Source of the DNA: Mesorhizobium sp.
GTDB taxonomy: Bacteria; Pseudomonadota; Alphaproteobacteria; Rhizobiales; Rhizobiaceae
DNA: 64,000 nucleotides
Assembly: GCA_004020315.1 (NCBI GenBank)
Contig: SAQG01000037.1
Location: 1-64,000, forward strand
Direction of reading: 5' to 3'
Shown piece after piece: positions 17,486-25,784 of this stretch. Position numbers and translations under genes: made by a program. Below the pieces are notes generated by a model. It searched no databases and was not told where the DNA came from. It saw only the letters and a program-made list of their open reading frames with translations. How positions within the stretch are numbered: the first letter of the stretch is position 1; each line of letters opens with the position of its first letter.

Positions 17486-18635
17486 TATTGATGTAGCGGT
17501 CCTCGGGGGTGGTACCGCCGGCTCGTTAGCCGCTGCGATGCTTGGCCGGATGGAGATTTCGACCCTCCTTGTTGATATCCATCAAGTCTATCCGGTGGAG
17601 TTTCGCTGCGAAAAACTCGATGACGATCAAGTCGACTTGCTCAAAAAAACCGGGCTGGCGGATGCCGTATTGGCGGCTGCGACACCGATGACTGAGATAT
17701 GGGTGGCCCGTCACGGTTATGTCATTGGTAAAAAGCGTGGGAAACACGGCGAGCCCTGCGAATATGGGGTGGCTTATGAGGATTTGGTAAATGTTATTCG
17801 CCGCCAGATTCCAGATAGTGTCCAATTCATCTGCGCGAAAGTGACCAAAATAACGACGAGTTCCGACCGGCAGAAAATTACCCTGTCAAATGGTGACACA
17901 TGGTCGACCCGATTGATTGTGGTGGCGACCGGCTTAAACAATGTCGTCCGGGGTGCGATCACGCGATCCGAGATCAGCAAATGCCACTCGATCAGTGTTG
18001 GTTTTGATCTCACCTCTAAAGCTGGTTTCAAATTTCAAGCTTTAACGTATTTTGCGGAAAAGCCAGGGCCTATGGGTTATGTGAGCATGTTTCCGATTGG
18101 TTCAAGAATGCGCGCCAATGTGTTCGTCTACCATGGTGATATACGTCATCCGTGGTGTCAGGAAGTGCGCACATCGCCGTTATCTGCATTGTATGCGGTA
18201 ATGCCCCGATTGAAGCGTCTCCTTGGTGATGCTGTCGTGTCAAGCGATATTCAGATTCGACCCGTTGATCTTTACGCCGCGCAGAATCACGAACAGCAAC
18301 CCGGTCTGGTATTGGCTGGTGACAGTTTTGCTACCAGCGATCCGGCGGCGGGTACCGGTCTCAATAAAGTGCTAACCGATGTTGATCGGTTACGCCATCA
18401 TATTCCGACATGGCTAGCCACGCCCGGAATGGGGGTCGAGAAAATTCAGACATACTACAGTGATCCCGTCAAAGTTGCCTGTGATGAATGGTCGCTTGGT
18501 GAAGCATTTTACAACCGATCACTGGCGTCCGATACAACGCTTTTATGGCGTATTCGTCGGATGGGCCGGATTGGTCTCGATATGATGGGAATCTCGATCC
18601 CACAACTTCGCTTGGCGGCAAGCGCAGTTCGTTGA
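17478..18635 (+). CDS. FAD-dependent oxidoreductase (monooxygenase/reductase type)
   Basis: 385 residues from the TTG at 17478. Residues 4-20 form the FAD-binding strand and loop (VAVLGGGTAGSLAAA), with the ribose-contacting acid in LLVDIHQ. The second FAD contact appears as LVLAGDSFATSDPAAGTG (about residue 280), the GD motif of the UbiH/tryptophan-halogenase/geranylgeranyl-reductase group. A KxxGxxPxxL-type halogenase lysine motif is not seen, so an ordinary oxidation or reduction of a lipid or polyketide-like substrate is more likely. The gene shares AT-rich composition with the GNAT gene upstream. A broken paralogue precedes it. Its tie to polysaccharide assembly rests only on position. 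Confidence 0.75.
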   Translation: MNNIDVAVLGGGTAGSLAAAMLGRMEISTLLVDIHQVYPVEFRCEKLDDDQVDLLKKTGLADAVLAAATPMTEIWVARHGYVIGKKRGKHGEPCEYGVAYEDLVNVIRRQIPDSVQFICAKVTKITTSSDRQKITLSNGDTWSTRLIVVATGLNNVVRGAITRSEISKCHSISVGFDLTSKAGFKFQALTYFAEKPGPMGYVSMFPIGSRMRANVFVYHGDIRHPWCQEVRTSPLSALYAVMPRLKRLLGDAVVSSDIQIRPVDLYAAQNHEQQPGLVLAGDSFATSDPAAGTGLNKVLTDVDRLRHHIPTWLATPGMGVEKIQTYYSDPVKVACDEWSLGEAFYNRSLASDTTLLWRIRRMGRIGLDMMGISIPQLRLAASAVR

Positions 18636-18681
18636 GGAGCAGGCTGAGCTTGGCGGTATCGACAGCGTTGTTGGTCTTCAT
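18612..18681 (-). pseudogene. N-terminal relic of an IS21-type istB gene
   Basis: Read leftward from an ATG at 18681, the first 23 codons give MKTNNAVDTAKLSLLLNELR, which is the usual start of IstB, the ATPase helper of IS21-family transposases. The reading then enters sequence of the FAD gene end. The rest of the element is gone; the stretch 18636-19090 around it holds no other recognisable gene. Confidence 0.5.
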
Positions 18682-19090
18682 GCCGCGTCTCCCGCCTGCC
18701 CGAGCAGGTGTCGCCGAGGCCCCGCGATTGTGATGCTCTGGTCCATCCGCTACTTCGTCGGCTCTCTTTTAAGATCGGCACCTGGCGGTCACGGGGCCTG
18801 TTCTGGGTTCGTCATTTCGCGCGAGGGCAGTCTATTTGGCAGCCGCGTTCGGAGCGTGCAATGAAACCGAAGGACATCATTGGCGCGCAGCGATACGAGG
18901 GCATCGAGTGCCGCTGACGACAGCTGTCTTACGCACGAATCCTAATCCAAGTGCCACGCCGTCGATTGGCTTGACGCACTGAGAGAGCGTAAGCTGCCAG
19001 ATTTTCTCGTAAGATAGCAGCGCGGCTACCATGCAGCCTAGAAAGTAGTGACCGCAGCACCTGGCAGGAGCCAGCAGACGAGCAGCCACA
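18682..19090. other. Intergenic scar between FAD enzyme and exporter genes
   Basis: About 400 bp between two convergent genes with only short, unconvincing ORFs. Next to the istB relic it probably marks the edge of an old insertion and deletion. Confidence 0.45.
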
Positions 19091-21028
19091 TCAATTCGGA
19101 CCGATCCTCTCCTCCCTCACCACGCGGGCAGGGTCGACATCGCTTGGGTTGCACGCGGCCGGCAAGCCCTCGCAGGTCGGCGACAAGATCGGGACCGACG
19201 AATCGGCCGGCTCTCTTGGCTCGCTTTCGCCCACAATGATGTTGACGAGGTCGCCTGGCTGCAACAGGGTCATCCCAACGGTCTCGATGCTGACCGGCCC
19301 GGCTGCCGATTGCCGCACGATTTGATAGGTTGCGCTGTTTGCGTCCTTCGCAAACTGGGTGCGGGTCACCGGCAACGTGTACAGGACGCCTTCGCTGACG
19401 TTCAACTCGCGCGCATTGGCCGCGATCTGGCTCTCCGTGGCCTCGATCTCGACCTCCAGATCGTTTCTGAGGTCGGCCCGGGTCCGCAACACCTCAAACT
19501 CCGCCGACGCGAGGCGCTGCTTGGCGCTCGCGTATTGGTTGAGGGCGTCCTGCCGACGCTGTTCCGCGTCGGACAACTCACTCTGGATCTGATCCATCAC
19601 CGTCATGCTGAGAATTTTGCGGTCCACGAGCGTGCGCATGCTGTTGACGCGCTCCTGGCGCAGCTTGACGAGTTCGTCGAGCGACTCCATGCGCCCATAA
19701 GCGACAACATCCTGCCTGGCCGCCTCCAGCGCACGCATCGTCGCGCGCTCGCGATCCTTGCGGGCCGTGGCGACGGCCTTGCGCCGGTCGCTCTGCTCGT
19801 TGACGAGGTTGGCAGCTTCGGTCGCGCCGGCCAGCTCCAGCAACTGGCGCGGGGTAGTGGGTGCCGTGCCGTCGCGCTCGGCCTTCAGCACCGCCGCGCG
19901 CGCGAGCAACTTGAACATGACATCGATCGCCCCGCTCCGCTTCTGGGTCTCACGCACGGCTTCGATCTTCTGCCACGGCTCGCTCTCGGCCCGATCGAGT
20001 CCGCCGGCCAGCGCGATCGCGTGCAGGATCGTCATGCCGGACGCGTACTTGAACGAGCCAGGATTCTTGACCGGCCCCAGCACGTAAATGGGCGGGCGCT
20101 CCAGCGCCAGGATGTTGACCAGTCCCTCGCGGCCCAGCAGTTGATTGAAGGTTTCCACCAGGTCGGCCTGTACCTGTTGCGTCGACCGGTTGGCGACCGG
20201 AATGGAGCCAAGCAATGGCACGGAAATCGTGCCGTCCTCTTGGATCACATATTCGCCGCTCAATTCCGGACGCTGCAGGATGCCGTGCAAGGCCGAGGAC
20301 GCGCGCCCCCACTTGTCTTCCTCGACTTCGACGCGCTCGTAGAACACGATCTTGAGGCGGTCGCCGACGCCAAACAGGGCTCCGGTCGGCACGCCTGGCG
20401 CCTTGCTGAGGGTTCTGGGGCGCTCGGCACTCGTGGGGAGGGCAGGGACGATGCTCCGCTCGACCAACGCCGCGGCCGATGCATCCCGCCCCGTGCTGAG
20501 GGTTTTGGGGGGCTCGGCACTGGTGGGGATTCCAGGGGCGGCGCTCTGTTCGGCCAACGCCACGGCGGACGCGTCCGAAACGATCGCGCGGGAGGGTTCG
20601 GCCGTGGCTTGAACCGGTTGCTCTAGCCAGCTATCGATAGCAGCAGACACCTTCTGCACTACAGCTCCGGAGACATCCGCAGCCTTGTGCACCACGGCGC
20701 CGGAGACGTCCGCGGCCTTGTGCACCACGGCGCCGGAGACATCCACGGCCTTCTGCATCACGGCGCCGGAGACGTCCTCGGCCTTCTGCATCACGGCTCC
20801 GGAGACATCCTCGACCTTGTGCATCACGGCTCCGGAGATATCCTCGACCTTCTGCATCACGGGTCCGGAAACAACCTCCATGGCCCCGCCGTTTCTGATC
20901 GCGACCCCTCCCAGGGCGGCGGCCCCGCAGAGCCCAAAGGCAAGCAGGACAGCCTTCATTCCCCTGCGGCGAGCCGCTCGTGACGAAGGAGCGACGGGAT
21001 CGGAATTGTATTTTGTATCCATGGCCAT
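19091..21028 (-). CDS. Wza/ExoF-like polysaccharide export protein with hendecad repeats
   Basis: 645 residues. A membrane anchor (about 24-44, MKAVLLAFGLCGAAALGGVA) is followed by seven 11-residue repeats (53-129), two 30-residue repeats (152-211), and then the Poly_export domain (about 218-300: FGVGDRLKIVFYERV, YVIQEDGTISVPLLG) and an SLBB domain (PPIYVLGPVKNPGSFKYASG). The part from about 380 to 540 is strongly alpha-helical and charged, the long coiled coil known from rhizobial ExoF. A second SLBB-like end (GMTLLQPGDLVNIIV) closes the protein. It probably forms the periplasmic/outer-membrane part of the export channel. There is no lipobox; a TM anchor replaces it. The gene lies alone, opposite to the synthesis genes. 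Confidence 0.85.
   Translation of the reverse strand: MAMDTKYNSDPVAPSSRAARRRGMKAVLLAFGLCGAAALGGVAIRNGGAMEVVSGPVMQKVEDISGAVMHKVEDVSGAVMQKAEDVSGAVMQKAVDVSGAVVHKAADVSGAVVHKAADVSGAVVQKVSAAIDSWLEQPVQATAEPSRAIVSDASAVALAEQSAAPGIPTSAEPPKTLSTGRDASAAALVERSIVPALPTSAERPRTLSKAPGVPTGALFGVGDRLKIVFYERVEVEEDKWGRASSALHGILQRPELSGEYVIQEDGTISVPLLGSIPVANRSTQQVQADLVETFNQLLGREGLVNILALERPPIYVLGPVKNPGSFKYASGMTILHAIALAGGLDRAESEPWQKIEAVRETQKRSGAIDVMFKLLARAAVLKAERDGTAPTTPRQLLELAGATEAANLVNEQSDRRKAVATARKDRERATMRALEAARQDVVAYGRMESLDELVKLRQERVNSMRTLVDRKILSMTVMDQIQSELSDAEQRRQDALNQYASAKQRLASAEFEVLRTRADLRNDLEVEIEATESQIAANARELNVSEGVLYTLPVTRTQFAKDANSATYQIVRQSAAGPVSIETVGMTLLQPGDLVNIIVGESEPREPADSSVPILSPTCEGLPAACNPSDVDPARVVREERIGPN
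20396..20575 (-). repeat. Two 90-bp direct repeats inside the export gene
   Basis: They encode residues 152-181 and 182-211, both built as DASAxALxERS, PxPTSAE and RTLS-like segments. Divergence between the copies shows the duplication is not recent. The encoded linker is rich in Ala, Pro and Ser and is probably extended. Confidence 0.75.
20642..20872 (-). repeat. Seven 33-bp repeats encoding 11-residue units
   Basis: Consensus unit VSGAVMQKAED, seven in-frame copies at residues 53-129 without gaps. Strong codon-level similarity between copies suggests repeat expansion by slippage. Eleven-residue periodicity with Val/Ala at fixed places is the signature of hendecad amphipathic helices. Confidence 0.9.
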
Positions 21029-21295
21029 GGCGCGTGGCTTTCAATGGTGGCCATCCCGTCCCGAACTGGTCGAGCACGGGTCGACGGGCAAGGCTCTGCC
21101 TATCGTGAGCCTTCCCCGCCAGCGGCACAACTATCCCTTTGTGGGCACTCCTTCCGGATAAAGCGCGGCCTTGGGAGAACTCGTCCAATGGCCAGATTGC
21201 TGCGCTGCTGGAGAACTTCTTTGATGGCAAACCGGGACAAAGCGATCGAACGCAACGAAGAGGCGGAAATCTTGGTTTACCGACGCAGCGCCTCG

Positions 21296-21512
21296 AACGG
21301 TCTGCGGCTCCGGCATGCATTCGCAGGATAGCTGGGCTGTTTCCAACTTCATCTCCAGGCCCTGGAGAACGAGCCGATCACCATCTACGGCTCCTAGTTG
21401 CAAACACGATCGTTCTGCTACGTGGATGACCTGATGCATGGCTTGACGCGCCAGATGAATTAAGACGCGAACATCGACGAAGCCGTCAATCTTGGCAATC
21501 ATATCGAGGTAA
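21296..21512 (+). pseudogene. Relic of a second UDP-glucuronate decarboxylase gene
   Basis: Read rightward with one frameshift near 21356, the sequence gives MHSQDSWAVSNF, QALENEPITIYGS, a stop, [21 protein letters not shown], another stop and EAVNLGNHIEVT. This matches the C-terminal half of the intact enzyme at 2105-3172 ([48 protein letters not shown]). At least two stops and one frameshift are present and both ends are missing. The surrounding 21029-21817 has no other gene. Confidence 0.8.
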
Positions 21513-21685
21513 CCTGGCCGCCTCATGGTTTTCTTTCATCGGCCCGCGGGAAACCAAGCCCCGGTAATCCTGACGGCCGCGCATCGGCGCCACGATGGCC
21601 GCCGCCCGGAGCGGCTGAAAACCAGGGCTCGTGCCCTTCCCCAAGGTCTCAGGTTTGAGAATCCGGATAGGCCCCGACGATGCTG

Positions 21686-21718
21686 CCCTACGCCTAATGA
21701 GGGTGTTTTGGTGTAGGG
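21686..21718. promoter_or_regulatory. Dyad upstream of LuxR-type gene
   Basis: CCCTACGCC (21686-21694) and GGTGTAGGG (21710-21718) form 9-bp arms with one mismatch and a 15-bp spacer, 100 bp before the start codon. It could be an operator of the regulator itself. An A-rich run follows at 21736-21744. Confidence 0.35.
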
Positions 21719-21817
21719 TTTTCCTAGCGTAAGGTAAAAAAAAGAAACTATGCGGTTGGCGCGTGGAGGGCCCTACTCGACGCGTGTACCTCAATCGCGC
21801 TGGAGCGAGAGGCAATC

Positions 21818-22636
21818 ATGACAAGACAATCTTTTATAACAGTACTTGTCGGGCCGAGCGAGTTACTCCGAGAAGGCCTTAGTCGAATCCTGGATGCGGC
21901 AAAGTTTCGTGTTCTTTTCTCTGCGGCTTGTGTTCACGATCTTCTGCAGAAGCCGCTGGCCCAGCACCGGTCCATCTTGCTCATCATAGATGTCGGCGGT
22001 GCTGATGCGGATGCTGAATTCGCACAAATTGCAGAATTTAAAGCGATCTATCCGACCAGCCATGTCGTTGCACTAGCCGATCACTGTCGATCGACCGATA
22101 TAGTTTCAGCTTTTCGTGCGGGGGCTGACGGGTATTTGACCAAAGTCGCTGCTTACGACACCTTCATCAAAGCTCTCGAATTGGTTATGCTAGGTCAGAC
22201 GGTGTTACCTGCCGAAACTTCGACGTTTATTCAAGATATAAGACATGGTCTGAAACATGACGCGGTAGTTGATGAGTTAACAAAGGTGGTTCTAAAAGTG
22301 GAGAATGAGGATCAAGAACTATCAATCTTGTCAAATCGGGAAAACTGTATTCTACGTCGCTTAATCGAAGGGGAGTCTAACAAGGCCATCGCGCGCGAGA
22401 TTAACATTGCCGAAGCTACGGTGAAGGTACACGTCAAGGCCATCCTTCGAAAGATTCGGGTCCGCAACCGTACACAGGCTGCAGTTTGGGCGATGAACCA
22501 TGGCATGCTTGCTCCCGCGTCTGGCAATGCGCCGTCGGGGAACGAAAAGATGGCAACTCAGCCGTCCCACCGTCCGCACGATCTACTTGAAGCACAAAAG
22601 GGGTACCTCTTTCTCGACAATCATCATCCGAACTGA
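21818..22636 (+). CDS. NarL/FixJ-type response regulator
   Basis: 272 residues. An N-terminal receiver-like domain (about 6-120) keeps an aspartate at the phosphorylation position (Asp58 in LLIIDVGG) but has GPSE in place of the usual first acidic pair. A LuxR-type helix-turn-helix follows (about 167-225: LSNRENCILRRLIEG, NKAIAREINIAEATVKVHV), with an unusual polar tail of about 40 residues. No partner histidine kinase is adjacent. Position next to the polysaccharide locus suggests it controls surface-glycan or motility genes, but this is inference. The region is richer in A+T than the synthesis genes. Confidence 0.85.
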   Translation: MTRQSFITVLVGPSELLREGLSRILDAAKFRVLFSAACVHDLLQKPLAQHRSILLIIDVGGADADAEFAQIAEFKAIYPTSHVVALADHCRSTDIVSAFRAGADGYLTKVAAYDTFIKALELVMLGQTVLPAETSTFIQDIRHGLKHDAVVDELTKVVLKVENEDQELSILSNRENCILRRLIEGESNKAIAREINIAEATVKVHVKAILRKIRVRNRTQAAVWAMNHGMLAPASGNAPSGNEKMATQPSHRPHDLLEAQKGYLFLDNHHPN

Positions 22637-22902
22637 CCTGCTAGCTCGTCCTGGTATATCGTCATTCCGGCTGGTGCATTCTTTTGCATTTTCGTTCAGC
22701 GAAGTCCGGATCGGAACGGTCGAGGGCGGAGAATCGGGGTTCTGGTGTGGAAATGCGACCAACTGGTGGCGGTCCTCACCCAGATCGACGAGACAAAAAA
22801 CAAATGGTTTCTCGAGACGAGCTTCGGGCTGCTGAGCGGGCAGCACAAGTCGAACACGGCCCACCGGGATTCACCCAAGGCGGGCCGCGTTATTGCTTGG
22901 GC

Positions 22903-23661
22903 TCACTCTTCAGCCAGAGTTCCTTCCGCGAGAAGATCGTTGACCATGTAGGCGACCTCCGTGCGGTTGGTCGCCTTCAGCTTCTTCATGATATTTCGGA
23001 TGTGGACCTTCACGGTGCTTTCGCGCAGGTTCAGTTCGTAGGCGATGATCTTATTCGCCTTGCCGCGCCGGAGCGCTTGCGCAACCTCGGCCTGCCTGAG
23101 CGTGAATATGCCTGTCAAAGGCTGCGTGTCGCGGCTGCTCGAATCTATCAGGTGCCGCATGGAAAGGACACTGCTCGCCGGCACGAAGATGCCTCCCGCT
23201 GCCGCAAGGTTGATCGCCTCGACACAGACATCGATGCCGACCGAGGTCGGAATGTAGCCGCGTGCACCGCATTCGAGAGCGGTCAGTATCTGCGCAAGGT
23301 CTTCGGTGTCGGCCAGGATGACCACAGGGACTGATTGGAACTCGGACGAAATATGACTGATCTCGTCCGCGATGCCATGATCGGTGACCTTCCGGCTGCC
23401 AAGGTTGAAGAGTATGGCTGCAAGGGGAGGGGCCGAACCCTTCTTCACGCGCCATTCATCGATTGAACCCATGGCGGCGACCTCCATGCCGAGTTCGTGA
23501 TCCGCGAGAGCCGCGGCGAGACACTCGCGGTCTAGGGCCCTTCCGTCAAGGATGAGGAGGCATTCCCTACCTGGTTGTTCGCGGACGCTTTCCGTTCCGC
23601 TGGACGGAACCCCTGACCGATTGGCCGAAGTGAAATTATGCAGTCGTGCTGTGGAATCCAT
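22903..23661 (-). CDS. LuxR-type regulator with degenerate receiver
   Basis: 252 residues from the ATG at 23661, preceded by GGAAAGAGCGGG; an ATG at 23814 would add 51 residues without family likeness and lacks a binding site. The receiver-like domain (about 33-150) begins LLILDGRALDRECLAAAL, but the strand that should end in the phosphorylated Asp reads AAILFNLG, with Asn86 at that place. The LuxR helix-turn-helix is complete (FTLRQAEVAQALRRG, NKIIAYELNLRESTVKVHI). It is probably active without phosphorylation or controlled by a ligand or partner. It converges with the 21818 gene, its closest relative in the window. Confidence 0.85.
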   Translation of the reverse strand: MDSTARLHNFTSANRSGVPSSGTESVREQPGRECLLILDGRALDRECLAAALADHELGMEVAAMGSIDEWRVKKGSAPPLAAILFNLGSRKVTDHGIADEISHISSEFQSVPVVILADTEDLAQILTALECGARGYIPTSVGIDVCVEAINLAAAGGIFVPASSVLSMRHLIDSSSRDTQPLTGIFTLRQAEVAQALRRGKANKIIAYELNLRESTVKVHIRNIMKKLKATNRTEVAYMVNDLLAEGTLAEE

Positions 23662-24421
23662 ATCAATACCCGCTCTTTCCCCACACAAGCCGCCTCGCGG
23701 CGGCCGATATATCTCCTCGTTTCCAGCATTTGAAAGTTTGATACCCAGCCATTGCGAAGGCTTAAGGCTCGATGCCCCCCGCTTTGAGTCTACAGCAGTT
23801 CCTCGCTCCCCCATCAGCGAGAACAGCTTGGGCAGTGTAAGGTCTATTTATAAGCAGTCTCTAACATAGGTTGCTTTTTCGGTAAATTTCGCCGCAAACG
23901 GACGCCAAGTTAGAATCCGAGGGCGCGGCAATCTGCCTGAAGACGCAGGGATGGGACGGCTTAGCCATCTCAAGCCGCTGGCAGTCGAACGACGATCGGG
24001 ATCGTGCCTGCGGCGATGGCAGCGATAGGCGAGGATCCCTGAAGGTGGAGTAGGCATGGTCAGGTCGCAGCGCTTCGATATCGGTTGCCCAACGCTTTAG
24101 TTGCTAGAACATCCGGTGGGTCTGCCGCAGTGTGTGAGACACCTGCACTTATTCGGCAGCACGCTCTCGTCGTGTCCCCGTCGGTCATGACGATCAGGCC
24201 TTTTTGCATATTGCTCAACACGAACGACGTTGAGTTCCGCTCGGTCCGTCCTTCACCGCAAGCCGGATGCGAATACCATGTGGTCGAGATAGACCACGGC
24301 CGCGCCGGGCCGCGCACGACCAGTCGTCTTGAAACATTGGTTGGAACTGTTGCAGCGACGGCGGAGAGTCCAGCGGAAAATTTGCTGATGGCTCATGCGC
24401 TGCCGCTCCAGGAGATAGCCG
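23662..24421. other. Long stretch without a convincing gene
   Basis: About 760 bp between two leftward regulators. An ORF of 114 codons at 24085-24429 (+) exists, but it has no recognisable domain, no clear binding site, and overlaps the Crp/Fnr gene end; a leftward ORF at 24060-24317 is equally weak. The promoter of the 22903 gene must lie near 23680-23850. Confidence 0.5.
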
Positions 24422-25126
24422 CTACCTGAGATACTCGTTGTCGAATCCGGCTATTTCAACCAGTTTCTTGCGGTTGATCACCTGTACATGGCCTGCCTTG
24501 AAAGAGACGAGATCGGCCTTGCGGAGTTCCCTCAACGTTCGGTTGACGTGAACGGTGGTCATTCCGAGGATGTCAGCCAGTTCATGTTGCGTAAGAGGAC
24601 ACTCATATCTTCCATGGGCCGACAAGCGAACCATGGAGAGCCTCTCCTCCAACTCGAGCAGGAAATGGGCGGTGCGGCTCATCGCGTTTCGCCGCCCAGT
24701 ATTCATGAGATGTTCGGCAAGGATGGCGTTCAGGCGGGCCAGGGAGCAGGCGATCTTCTTCCCGAGACGGCCTTCCGACAAGATGGCCTCGACAAGTTCC
24801 TTACTGGAAATTTCATAAACAGTTAGTTCGGTTATGGACGCCAGCGATGCTAAACGTGGTCCGTCCACAGAACGGAAACCGACAATGTCCCCCGTGAGGG
24901 GAGTGTCGATGATCTGCCGTTCTCCGTCCAGTAGCCCGTGGTAAAGGATGGCCCAACCCGATTTTACGATGAATATCTCACTGTTGTCGTCATCCTGGCG
25001 GCCAATCACCGAATGTGGTTTGTAGATTTTTGCGGTAACACTTAGAAAATCATTGTTCTCCCAATCGTTCTTCGACAATGTCCCCCCTATGGGGTGCGAG
25101 CGCATGAACTGCCATAGTGTCTGCAT
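24422..25126 (-). CDS. Crp/Fnr-family transcription regulator
   Basis: About 234 residues from the ATG at 25126; longer readings to 25378 add low-complexity sequence. A cyclic-nucleotide-binding-type beta-roll (IYKPHSVIGRQDDDNSEIFIVKSGWAIL, given here as separate strands up to residue 130) is followed by the dimerisation helix and a winged helix-turn-helix (PLTQHELADILGMTTVHVNR, then LRELRKADLVSF). The residues that bind cAMP phosphate in Crp and the Fnr cysteines are not conserved, so the ligand is unknown. Many rhizobial paralogues of this type exist. It lies just outside the tRNA-Asn island. Confidence 0.85.
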   Translation of the reverse strand: MQTLWQFMRSHPIGGTLSKNDWENNDFLSVTAKIYKPHSVIGRQDDDNSEIFIVKSGWAILYHGLLDGERQIIDTPLTGDIVGFRSVDGPRLASLASITELTVYEISSKELVEAILSEGRLGKKIACSLARLNAILAEHLMNTGRRNAMSRTAHFLLELEERLSMVRLSAHGRYECPLTQHELADILGMTTVHVNRTLRELRKADLVSFKAGHVQVINRKKLVEIAGFDNEYLR

Positions 25127-25575
25127 GAAGAATCGCGAGTTTGCTTCTATTTCCGCACAATAATTGCCCCCCCGGACGAGTTCGACAGAACGACGTCCTA
25201 CCGTAGGGGCAGGCTGGCCTACTGTCCTCGTCTGTTTGAATGAGGCAAATTGCGCCGCGCCTTCGATCTTGACCCTTGATGAGGAATGGCAAGAGTTAGC
25301 GCGTTCACTTTTGGGGCAAAGCTGACGCCTGCCGCACGCCAAGTCTGGTTCTGGGCGCGATCTCGTCGTCGTATGCACGTTTCCTCGATGCTACCGCCTG
25401 TCTACGATCAGGGCTTGCAGGCCTAGGCGAGGGGCAGGGGCTACGCGAGCTTACCCCTGACTTTGATCGGGTTCCCTGCCGTTTGGTGGCCGACCATCGG
25501 GAGTGAAGCAGATCGTAGCGTAGTGGAAATTGGCACGCCGGCGCACAGCATCGCGCCCTGGCGTAGAAAAGGCGG
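25127..25575. other. Flank left of the island
   Basis: About 450 bp upstream of the Crp/Fnr gene, running to the left island junction. No gene is recognised. Before the insertion this sequence would have lain directly behind the tRNA-Asn 3' end. Confidence 0.5.
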
Positions 25576-25623
25576 TGGCTCCCCGGGCCGGATTCGAACC
25601 AGCGACCAACCGGTTAACAGCCG
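25576..25623. repeat. attL: 48-bp copy of the tRNA-Asn 3' end
   Basis: Identical over 48 bp to 38135-38182, covering the CCA end, T arm, variable loop and the anticodon arm with its GTT anticodon. Beyond 25623 the similarity to the tRNA ends, so the D arm and 5' acceptor strand are missing and this copy is not a gene. It is the left attachment site left by integration. Confidence 0.92.
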
Positions 25624-25727
25624 CTCTTATGAGAGCCAACCAGCGCACACTACCGGTTGTTCCTTGATCGCTAAAACCCTTGTGATGCATGGCTTTCGCT
25701 TTTGCGCTTGCGCATTAGCGCACACTA

Positions 25728-25772
25728 GGGCTACATAGGCAGGACAGACAAGTTGTAGCCCTGATGTAGCCC
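25728..25772. promoter_or_regulatory. Candidate integrase arm-type sites, left end
   Basis: Three copies of the motif GGGCTACA: direct at 25728-25735, inverted at 25754-25761 (TGTAGCCC) and inverted at 25765-25772. The last copy touches the ribosome binding site AAGGAGG (25773-25779) of the integrase gene, so binding there could also repress integrase synthesis. The same motif recurs at the right end and once inside. Confidence 0.6.
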
Positions 25773-25784
25773 AAGGAGGCGTGT

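Noticed and set aside
19310-20626. 438-codon plus-strand frame opposite the export gene
   Set aside because: It is the antisense of conserved Poly_export and SLBB sequence and shows no domain of its own.
20642-20872. 33-bp periodic repeats considered as a CRISPR array
   Set aside because: There are no unique spacers; the repeats are contiguous and keep the reading frame of the export protein.
24085-24429. 114-codon plus-strand ORF between regulators
   Set aside because: It has no recognisable domain, no good ribosome binding site and overlaps the end of the Crp/Fnr gene.
25576-25623. tRNA-Asn-like sequence considered as a second tRNA gene
   Set aside because: Only the 3' 48 nt are present; the D arm and 5' acceptor strand are replaced by unrelated sequence.
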